This document shows positions 6,832-11,664 of a DNA stretch of 11,664 nt, one piece after another. A program made the position numbers and the translations under genes. The notes below the pieces were generated by a model. That model made no database searches, was not told the DNA's origin, and was given only the letters and a program-made list of their open reading frames with translations. Numbering within the stretch: the stretch's first letter is position 1; each line of letters starts with the position of its first letter. Source of the DNA: Hydrocurvibacter sp036169815 (GTDB lineage Bacteria; Campylobacterota; Campylobacteria; Campylobacterales; Sulfurimonadaceae); assembly GCA_036169815.1 (NCBI GenBank), contig JAVHOA010000077.1:1-11664 (forward strand), written 5' to 3'.

Positions 6832-6837
6832 TATAAT
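6832..6837 (+). promoter_or_regulatory. Putative -10 box of the lipoprotein gene
   Basis: TATAAT followed by TTGCG lies 31 bases before the ATG at 6868, in the short divergent region shared with mobB. Upstream sequence is A/T-rich with no clear -35 box, as is usual in Campylobacterota. Confidence 0.5.
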
Positions 6838-6867
6838 TTGCGATCTTAAAATTTTTAGGTTCTTTTG

Positions 6868-7389
6868 ATGCGTTTTCCCTTACATGTAAGCTCTTTTTTG
6901 AGTATAACTCTTTTTGTAACAATCCTATTTTTACTCTCTGGTTGCACACGAACAAATGCGTTTTCACGGTTTCATTTCAACTTAGAAAAAGAGCATGCCA
7001 CTTCAAGCCTAAGAAGCTCTAAAATTTATTTCCAAAATGATATTGCTGGAGTTGTTTCGAGTATTTATCTCAACGAAGTGAGTCCAAAACGCTACAATGG
7101 AATGGAGTATTTTTTAATCGCAGTCTATACAAAAGAGCAAGAAGAGCTTGATGACCCAAATAGCGTGCTCCGTGGTAAACTTGTTTTAAAACTAGGTGAA
7201 GCGCATGCCCTAAAGATAAAAAAACTAGAAAATAAGCAAGAGTTTGCAGGTTTGATGCCACTCGATAACAGCTGGAATAGCTACTATCTCGTGGCCTTTG
7301 CACGCTCGCAGAGTGACACGCTTTTGCTTACTCTGCAAGATGGGAAGTTTGGTTCTCTTCCTTTAATTTATCAAAAAAACGAACAATAG
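6868..7389 (+). CDS. Small predicted lipoprotein
   Basis: This is a 173-residue envelope protein of unknown function. A basic N-terminus and a hydrophobic stretch (residues 10-23) lead to the lipobox LSGC with the lipidated cysteine at 26. The mature part is mixed alpha/beta with no recognised domain; it includes GMEYFLIAVYTKEQEELDDP and YYLVAFARSQSDTLLLTLQD. I recall a lipoprotein-like gene (Cj0842) at this spot in C. jejuni. A TTG at 6865 is also in frame, but the ATG at 6868 is preferred, with AGG at 6857-6859 as a weak ribosome site. It is the only plus-strand gene between the two minus-strand operons. Its last 62 bases overlap the transglycosylase gene, and a terminator follows at once. 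One TTACATGTAA copy falls in the signal-peptide codons 5-8. Confidence 0.85.
   Translation: MRFPLHVSSFLSITLFVTILFLLSGCTRTNAFSRFHFNLEKEHATSSLRSSKIYFQNDIAGVVSSIYLNEVSPKRYNGMEYFLIAVYTKEQEELDDPNSVLRGKLVLKLGEAHALKIKKLENKQEFAGLMPLDNSWNSYYLVAFARSQSDTLLLTLQDGKFGSLPLIYQKNEQ
6879..6890. repeat. TTACATGTAA palindrome, copy 5, extended to 12 bp
   Basis: The core at 6880-6889 is extended to CTTACATGTAAG. It lies in the signal-peptide coding region of the lipoprotein gene, read as Leu5-His6-Val7. Confidence 0.8.
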
Positions 7390-8944
7390 AAAACTCCTCT
7401 TTGAGGATTTTTTTATAGATTGTATAGTTTGCCAAAACTTTTTTTCCATACTCTCTACTCTCAACATTTGCCATGGTATCCATACTTAAAAATGGTTCAT
7501 AGGCCTTACATGTAAACTTCCCAGATTTGATATATCTTCTTGTAAATCCTAAGCCTCCATTGTATGCGTAGGCTTTAAAAAGTGGGTTGTCAAGTTGGGA
7601 ATTGAGCCACGAGAGATGTTTTATGGCATAAGAAATATTCATTTTTGGATCGAACATATCACTATAAGTACTCATTTTATTTGGCATCTCTTGGCTTAGC
7701 GTATCGACTAAAAACGGCATTAACTGCATGAGTCCGAGTGCATAGGATGAAGAGATTGCAGAGGGAATAAACTGGCTTTCTTGGCGCATCAGCGCATAAA
7801 ATAGAGCTTTTTCATCATTGCTTAGCGATGCGGTGTGTTGTGTATAGGGCATGATATAACTGTGGTGTTTATACTCGTGCGCTTTTTCTAGTGCAAAAGC
7901 TTCAAGTGGCAGGTTGTTGTTTGCTCTATAAGAATCTACGAGAAGAAAAAGTTTTTCTTGTGAGCTATTTTTGATCTCTTCTCTTATTCTTTTCCAAACA
8001 AAAGGATCTTTGATGTTTTCACTGCTTGGCAGTTGTGTTAAATCTTCTTGTGATTTTGTAAAATAGTTATTGACATCAAGCTGCAGGATCTCTTTTGCAT
8101 AGAGTACATAAATATTAATATCAAAACTTGAGGCTATTTTCGTGAGATATACAGGTTCTTTTGTGATGAGATATTTCCAAAATATGGTTTTGTCCCTGTC
8201 TTTTTGAGTAAGAGAATTTTTGTTGGCAATATCAAGATAAATAAGCGCAAGCGAGTCTCTTTGATGAATAAGAGCATATATGGCCATCATAAAAATGCTG
8301 TTATGGCTAAGGTATTTAAGATCAATCTCATACAAACGTGGATTAAATTTCGCCATATTTTCATCATAGATAGTGAGTTCTACGAGTTGTGAAATCTTTT
8401 GAGCTTTTGCAATATACGCCATAAATTCGTTGGAGTAATTGCGGTTAAAATGGGCATTTCTGTATTTTTTGCCAACACCAATCATAACAGATACGATCTC
8501 TGTTGGCGTGTATTGCATAAGTGTGGATTCATTCATATCGGAGCTCATAATCTCAAGATATTTTTTTGTGTTTGCCGAGATAACTCTTTCTTGCATTGTT
8601 TTGATCTGCTGTGGTGTAAAAAGTGCAACCTTACTTAGTGAAATTGCCATTTGTAAACAGTTGTTATCATCTACCTTTAAAAGTTCGCTAGCGGGGAGAT
8701 TGATACATTTTGCCTTGTAAAGAATCTCGGCACGATCCGTTTTTTTTGCATACAAAGAAAAATTTTTTGGTGTTACATCTTTTATTTGAGCAAAAGCTTC
8801 ATCTGCTTGCGCGGGGGTAATATCTTGCTGTAAAAACTGCCAAATAAAAAAGTTTTTCGCATGAGAAGCAGGTCTTTGTGAGAGCTCTTCGAGTGTAATT
8901 TGCGCACTCAAAAGAGTGCTTAGTAAAAGTAAAAGAAGTTTCAT
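7328..8944 (-). CDS. slt: Periplasmic soluble lytic murein transglycosylase (Slt family)
   Basis: The enzyme cleaves the MurNAc-GlcNAc bond of peptidoglycan, forming 1,6-anhydro-muropeptides in the periplasm. It has 538 residues. A signal peptide (MKLLLLLLSTLLSA) is followed by a long helical region (about 20-370) like the superhelical solenoid of Slt70 but without clear sequence motifs. The catalytic SLT domain follows: ALMRQESQF at 384-392 with catalytic Glu389, YALGLMQLMP at 401-410, AYAYNGG at 458-464 and ANVESREYG at 492-500. The ATG directly follows the yggT stop (TAAATG), making it third gene of gltX-yggT-slt. The coupling of a cell-wall enzyme to a tRNA synthetase is probably historical. 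The 3' end overlaps the convergent lipoprotein gene by 62 bases. Codons 477-480 contain a TTACATGTAA copy. Confidence 0.92.
   Translation of the reverse strand: MKLLLLLLSTLLSAQITLEELSQRPASHAKNFFIWQFLQQDITPAQADEAFAQIKDVTPKNFSLYAKKTDRAEILYKAKCINLPASELLKVDDNNCLQMAISLSKVALFTPQQIKTMQERVISANTKKYLEIMSSDMNESTLMQYTPTEIVSVMIGVGKKYRNAHFNRNYSNEFMAYIAKAQKISQLVELTIYDENMAKFNPRLYEIDLKYLSHNSIFMMAIYALIHQRDSLALIYLDIANKNSLTQKDRDKTIFWKYLITKEPVYLTKIASSFDINIYVLYAKEILQLDVNNYFTKSQEDLTQLPSSENIKDPFVWKRIREEIKNSSQEKLFLLVDSYRANNNLPLEAFALEKAHEYKHHSYIMPYTQHTASLSNDEKALFYALMRQESQFIPSAISSSYALGLMQLMPFLVDTLSQEMPNKMSTYSDMFDPKMNISYAIKHLSWLNSQLDNPLFKAYAYNGGLGFTRRYIKSGKFTCKAYEPFLSMDTMANVESREYGKKVLANYTIYKKILKEEFSIVRFFDKLKEENQTSHLAE
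7395..7414 (+). terminator. Rho-independent terminator of the lipoprotein gene, inside the opposing CDS
   Basis: Five bases after the TAG stop, TCCTC, a TTT loop and GAGGA form a 5-bp stem, followed at once by seven T. The preceding AAA could extend pairing with the T tract. On the other strand the same bases encode about residues 511-517 of the transglycosylase. Confidence 0.65.
7506..7515. repeat. TTACATGTAA palindrome, copy 6
   Basis: Exact copy inside the transglycosylase gene, read as Phe477-Thr478-Cys479-Lys480. Confidence 0.8.
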
Positions 8945-9226
8945 TTAATAAACGAGTTTTTGAAGTCCAAATTGGATAAAAAGCATAAACACCTGCAAAA
9001 GAACAACAATTAAAAGAGGTGCTAAATCTATACCATTGAAAACTGTCGGAATTCTGCTGCGCACAAGTTGGTATGCAGGATCGCTTAGTCGATGTAAGAT
9101 GATGACAAGTTGGTTTCTAGGATCCGGATTGACCCAGCTAACAAGAGCTGCAATGATGATAACCCAAATATAAATATTAATAAGCCCTAAAAAAATATTG
9201 CCAAGGCCAAGAATAAGTTCACTCAT
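8945..9226 (-). CDS. yggT: YggT family integral membrane protein
   Basis: This 93-residue inner-membrane protein has two hydrophobic segments, about residues 5-31 and 67-87. Between them are the family hallmarks SWVNPDP at 30-36, LSDPAYQLVRSRIP at 47-60 and the GID-xxP motif (GIDLAP) at 65-70. The molecular function of the family is not settled; links to osmotic tolerance, division or membrane insertion have been proposed in other bacteria. AGGAG at 9235-9239 is a strong ribosome site eight bases before the ATG. The ATG overlaps the gltX stop as ATGA, and the stop abuts the slt ATG, so all three genes should be co-translated. Confidence 0.9.
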   Translation of the reverse strand: MSELILGLGNIFLGLINIYIWVIIIAALVSWVNPDPRNQLVIILHRLSDPAYQLVRSRIPTVFNGIDLAPLLIVVLLQVFMLFIQFGLQKLVY

Positions 9227-10521
9227 TTGATAATCTCCTTGATATAGCTTTTAAGATGTACATACAAATCTGAGAGTTCAGGTCCATGCTCTGCGCCCGT
9301 TAAAAGAAGACGAAGCGGTTTAAAAAAGTTCTTCCCTTTAAGCCCTGAGTTTTCTATGATATAGCTTTTAAAGGCTTCAAACTCTTCAAAATATGGAGCA
9401 TCTTTGATGATGGCTTGCATGGTTGCAGCAGCCTCACGAAACTCTTCAGGAATCTCTTTTTTACTAAAAATCGGTTCGATTTTTGCTCTGAGCTCTTTAA
9501 GCGTGCTGACTTCATCTAAAAATATTTTAGCAACTTGACCAATGGCATCATCAGCAAACCCAACATAGCGAGAAAGCTCTTTGGCATCAAGCATTTTTAA
9601 ATGCTCTTTGTTAATAAATTTGAGTTTATCAAGATCAAATCGCGCTGGTGCTTTTGAAATGGCATTGATATCAAACCACTCTATAGCTTCTTGGAGCGTA
9701 AAAATCTCTTTGGGAGGTTTGTTGCCAATGAGAATAAGATAGTTTGCGATTGCGGATGGGAGATATCCTTCTTCAAACATCCATTTCACACTTGAAGCGT
9801 TATCGCGTTTGCTCATTTTTTTGCCCTCATCATTTAAGATGATTGGTAAATGCGCATACTCTATACTTTTGTCGTATCCAAGCGCATCTCTGATGGCAAT
9901 CTGTTTTGGTGTGTTACTCATATGATCTTCACCGCGAATCACTAAAGAGATGTCAGCGAGCATATCATCAACAGCACATGCAAAGTTGTAAGTTGGGGTT
10001 TTGTCTTGACGCATAATGATAAAACTATCAATATCTTCAGGTGAAAAACTGATTTCTCCTTTGATATGATCATTGACGGTGATGGCATGTTTTGGCTTTT
10101 TGAGACGCACAACAAAAGGGTTCATATTGTCAATTGTGAGTGCATCTGGGAGATTTTCACAAGCACCATCATAGCGATACGCTTTTTTTGCCTCTTTGGC
10201 TGCTTCTCTTTTTTGTTCGAGCTCTTCGGGCTTGCAAAAACAGTTAAAAGCTTTTTTATCATGTAAGAGTTGCAAAGCCATCATGGAGTGGAAACGAAGG
10301 TTGTTGCTTTGGTACATCAACTCTTTGTACTCGATGCTAAACATCCCTAAAATATCAAGAATCTCTTTATCTTTTCCCTCAATATTTCTCTCTTTATCGG
10401 TATCTTCGATGCGAATCAAAAGCGGTTCATGACGTTGTTGAGAAACAATATAATTAAAAAGTGCGACACGGAGGTTGCCGATGTGCATATCACCAGTCGG
10501 GCTTGGGGCAAAACGTAACAT
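9223..10521 (-). CDS. gltX: Glutamyl-tRNA synthetase, GltX2-like
   Basis: This class I synthetase charges tRNA with glutamate. It has 432 residues, shorter than usual GluRS of about 465. The HIGH-equivalent is HIGN at 13-16 and the KMSKS-equivalent is KMSKR at 235-239. A zinc-site pattern C94-x-C96-x20-Y117-x3-C121 is intact. The N-terminus (MLRFAPSPTGDMHIGNLR) and the C-terminus (LKGKNFFKPLRLLLTG) closely resemble, as I recall, H. pylori GltX2, which specifically mischarges tRNA-Gln for later amidation by GatCAB. I therefore infer a second gltX elsewhere and a tRNA-Gln role here, but sequence alone does not prove the specificity. AGGA at 10528-10531 is the ribosome site. It is the first gene of gltX-yggT-slt and lies 92 bases after tRNA-Glu. 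Confidence 0.94.
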   Translation of the reverse strand: MLRFAPSPTGDMHIGNLRVALFNYIVSQQRHEPLLIRIEDTDKERNIEGKDKEILDILGMFSIEYKELMYQSNNLRFHSMMALQLLHDKKAFNCFCKPEELEQKREAAKEAKKAYRYDGACENLPDALTIDNMNPFVVRLKKPKHAITVNDHIKGEISFSPEDIDSFIIMRQDKTPTYNFACAVDDMLADISLVIRGEDHMSNTPKQIAIRDALGYDKSIEYAHLPIILNDEGKKMSKRDNASSVKWMFEEGYLPSAIANYLILIGNKPPKEIFTLQEAIEWFDINAISKAPARFDLDKLKFINKEHLKMLDAKELSRYVGFADDAIGQVAKIFLDEVSTLKELRAKIEPIFSKKEIPEEFREAAATMQAIIKDAPYFEEFEAFKSYIIENSGLKGKNFFKPLRLLLTGAEHGPELSDLYVHLKSYIKEIIK

Positions 10522-10546
10522 GAAAAATCCTGAATTTTTTAGCGAA

Positions 10547-10552
10547 ATTGTA
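10547..10552 (-). promoter_or_regulatory. Putative -10 box of gltX
   Basis: TACAAT followed by TTCG lies 25 bases before the gltX ATG, giving a leader of about 18-20 bases that just contains the AGGA ribosome site. It would let gltX be expressed apart from the tRNA. Confidence 0.4.
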
Positions 10553-10613
10553 ACAAGAGTTTAATTTGTAAAAGATTAAAAAGGGAGATTTGTTTGGATT
10601 ATTTAAAAAGAAG

Positions 10614-10688
10614 TGGTGACTCCAAGGGGATTTGAACCCCTATGGCAAGGATGAAAACCTTGAATCCTAACCATTAGATGATGGAGCC
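10614..10688 (-). tRNA. tRNA-Glu (anticodon UUC)
   Basis: This is a 75-base cloverleaf with encoded CCA. The acceptor stem GGCTCCA pairs with TGGAGTC (one G-U). The D arm is ATCT / AATGGTTA loop / GGAT, the anticodon arm is CAAGG / TTTTCAT / CCTTG with anticodon TTC at 10655-10653, the variable loop has four bases, and the T arm is AGGGG / TTCAAAT / CCCCT. The discriminator is A. All arms fold without mismatches, so the call is firm. It lies just upstream of gltX in the same direction. Confidence 0.97.
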
Positions 10689-10717
10689 TTTTTGTTTCAG
10701 AATATTTCTGAGCCGAA

Positions 10718-10723
10718 ATTATA
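10718..10723 (-). promoter_or_regulatory. Putative -10 box of tRNA-Glu
   Basis: TATAAT followed by TTCG lies 29 bases upstream of the mature tRNA 5' end. The short leader contains the small inverted repeat CAGAA / TTCTG (10698-10710). Confidence 0.5.
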
Positions 10724-10765
10724 TCTTTTAAAATCTTAAAAAAATATAAAATCGAGCTTAGGTTT

Positions 10766-11314
10766 TTAGTCGTTGTAAAAGCTTCGCAATGCTCGAATAA
10801 TGACAGCATTTTTAGAGATACTTTCTGCTTTTGCATTGTCATCGACAAGTTCATAAAGGTCAAGAGGCAAAGAGATAGAGAACGTTTTTGTTTCTATTTT
10901 CTTTCTTTTGTTAATCATATTGACAATGCTTGAGATGAGTTCGATAATCTTTTTTGTATCGATTGGTTTTTGGATAAAACTATTGACCCCAATCTCGATA
11001 GATTCAGATATTTTTTGAATATCGTTACTTGCTGAGATGATGATAACGATTTGTGTTGGATTGATTTCACGAATACGGCGAGAAAGCTCAATACCATCCA
11101 TCTCTGGCATGATAATGTCTAAAAATACAATATCTGGCATCATTTTTTCATACATTTTAAGCGCTTCTTTTCCATTGAAAGCAGATTGCACTTCAGCAAA
11201 AAAGTTTTTAAATGTTGAGCTTAAAAGCTCATTTGCCACCGCTTCATCTTCAACTACCATTGCTGTGAGTTTTTTTGTTTGTTCTGTGAGTTGTACTAAA
11301 TCTATACTTGCCAT
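10766..11314 (-). CDS. Orphan response regulator with C-terminal ribbon-helix-helix domain
   Basis: This 182-residue protein probably links a phosphorylation signal to DNA binding. Residues 16-130 are a full receiver domain: acidic pocket E22-D23, phospho-acceptor D66 in VFLDIIMPEMDG, switch S94 and conserved K116 in QKPID. After a basic linker (NKRKK, 135-139), residues 143-181 read KTFSISLPLDLYELVDD then AESISKNAVIIRALRSFY. This is the pattern of a ribbon-helix-helix (CopG/Arc-like) DNA-binding fold: strand, Pro, helix, turn, helix. Such proteins bind as dimers or tetramers, so phosphorylation may control oligomerisation (inference). No histidine kinase is adjacent. GGAG at 11321-11324 is a strong ribosome site six bases before the ATG. 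The receiver is certain; the RHH call is from pattern and length. Confidence 0.9.
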   Translation of the reverse strand: MASIDLVQLTEQTKKLTAMVVEDEAVANELLSSTFKNFFAEVQSAFNGKEALKMYEKMMPDIVFLDIIMPEMDGIELSRRIREINPTQIVIIISASNDIQKISESIEIGVNSFIQKPIDTKKIIELISSIVNMINKRKKIETKTFSISLPLDLYELVDDNAKAESISKNAVIIRALRSFYND

Positions 11315-11345
11315 TTTTTTCTCCGTGTTAGAATTTGTTGGTGGG

Positions 11346-11351
11346 ATTATA
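11346..11351 (-). promoter_or_regulatory. Putative -10 box of the response regulator gene
   Basis: TATAAT lies 31 bases before the ATG, giving a leader of about 25 bases containing GGAG. It is in the 76-base gap after the 71-residue gene, so the regulator has its own promoter. Confidence 0.5.
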
Positions 11352-11390
11352 GGGTGTGTTTGGTTAATTGTTTATTAAACTTAAACATAT

Positions 11391-11606
11391 TTAAATAATA
11401 TTTAACTGTTTTTTAAATTGTTCGAGCCAGACTAAATCAGCATCTTTTTCCTGCTCTTTTTGGTACAGCAGATCAGAGACAATATGTTTCAGTGTCTCTT
11501 CATCCATAAACGCAAGTAAATCAGGATTGAGTGCTGTTTTTTGAATGCCATTGTACCTATTGAGAAGATTTTGAATATCTAAAATGAGTTGTTCTTTATT
11601 GTTCAT
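11391..11606 (-). CDS. Small protein of unknown function, possibly translated from a leaderless mRNA
   Basis: This 71-residue soluble, mostly helical protein has no recognised domain. It shows MNNKEQLILDIQNLLNRY, then ALNPDLLAFMDEETLKHIV, then a charged C-terminal helix DLVWLEQFKKQLN. Similar small hypothetical proteins with an ALNPDLL-FMDEETL core are, as far as I recall, present in other Campylobacterota, so I take it as real. There is no Shine-Dalgarno; TATAAT (11613-11618) stands six bases before the ATG. It lies 76 bases upstream of the response regulator in the same direction, but the regulator has its own promoter. Function is unknown. Confidence 0.7.
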   Translation of the reverse strand: MNNKEQLILDIQNLLNRYNGIQKTALNPDLLAFMDEETLKHIVSDLLYQKEQEKDADLVWLEQFKKQLNII

Positions 11607-11612
11607 GGCGAA

Positions 11613-11618
11613 ATTATA
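11613..11618 (-). promoter_or_regulatory. Putative -10 box placed for a leaderless transcript
   Basis: TATAAT followed by TTCGCC and then ATG places the expected transcription start on the start codon of the 71-residue gene. Upstream is a run of A/T. Confidence 0.45.
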
Positions 11619-11664
11619 CTTTATTTTTTATTTTTTTATCGTCAAAATTTAGAGATACTCTTTA

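Noticed and set aside
6791..6967. Longer MobB N-terminus (59 extra residues)
   Set aside because: It would cover the divergent promoters and about 100 bases of the lipoprotein gene, and has no family similarity before the P-loop segment.
10600..10700. tRNA-Glu as an integration site for a mobile element
   Set aside because: There is no repeat of the tRNA 3' end, no integrase gene and no change in gene style on either side within the window.
10724..10800. Rho-independent terminator after the response regulator
   Set aside because: A T-rich stretch (TTTTATATTTTTTT) follows the stop, but the only stem I can form (AGCTT/AAGCT) has a very long loop and overlaps the coding region, so I do not call it.
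10603..10863. 86-codon frame on the minus strand across the tRNA
   Set aside because: It runs through tRNA-Glu and the end of the response regulator out of frame, and the peptide has no protein-like features.
1..11664. CRISPR array, insertion sequence, toxin-antitoxin pair or defence island
   Set aside because: No regularly spaced direct repeats, transposase motifs or terminal inverted repeats were seen. The RHH domain is fused to a receiver rather than paired with a toxin, and the 71-residue neighbour does not look like a toxin.

Overview
This is an AT-rich, gene-dense, chromosomal-type window from a member of the Campylobacterota (Epsilonproteobacteria). Three things point there: a RibB protein fused to a degenerate GTP cyclohydrolase II domain; a short glutamyl-tRNA synthetase resembling the second (GltX2) enzyme of Helicobacter pylori; and a gene order that, from memory, matches Campylobacter jejuni Cj0837c-Cj0845c (orphan protein, metG, small Cys protein, fbp, mobB, lipoprotein, transglycosylase, yggT, gltX). 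A Sulfurospirillum-like genus is my guess; that is inference, not read directly.

Layout. Bases 39-1067 (+) carry ribBA, which converges on and overlaps a six-gene minus-strand operon: mobB (6790-6287), fbp (6286-5447), a 65-residue Cys-rich protein (5466-5269), metG (5252-3294), a Mur-ligase-like protein without a P-loop (3297-2290), and a secreted putative glycoside hydrolase (2280-1015). Divergent from mobB is a lone plus-strand lipoprotein gene (6868-7389). It converges on and overlaps a second minus-strand operon, gltX (10521-9223), yggT (9226-8945) and a lytic transglycosylase (8944-7328). Upstream of gltX lie tRNA-Glu(UUC) (10688-10614), an orphan response regulator with a ribbon-helix-helix output domain (11314-10766), and a 71-residue protein (11606-11391), all minus strand. 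No stretch over 300 bases lacks a gene, and I see no insertion sequence, prophage, CRISPR array or integration site.

How it fits together. Most genes are housekeeping: riboflavin and molybdenum-cofactor synthesis, gluconeogenesis, two aminoacyl-tRNA synthetases with a tRNA, and cell-wall turnover. Junctions are very tight (TAGATG, ATGA, TAAATG), which suggests translational coupling.

Most worth a second look: (1) the 10-bp palindrome TTACATGTAA occurs six times between 966 and 7515, always inside genes and in two different reading frames, like a highly iterated palindrome kept at DNA level; (2) the receiver-RHH response regulator; (3) two genes with TATAAT placed six bases before the ATG, suggesting leaderless mRNAs; (4) two convergent antisense gene overlaps, one with a Rho-independent terminator embedded in the opposing coding sequence; (5) the Mur-ligase-like protein that lacks the ATP-binding motif.
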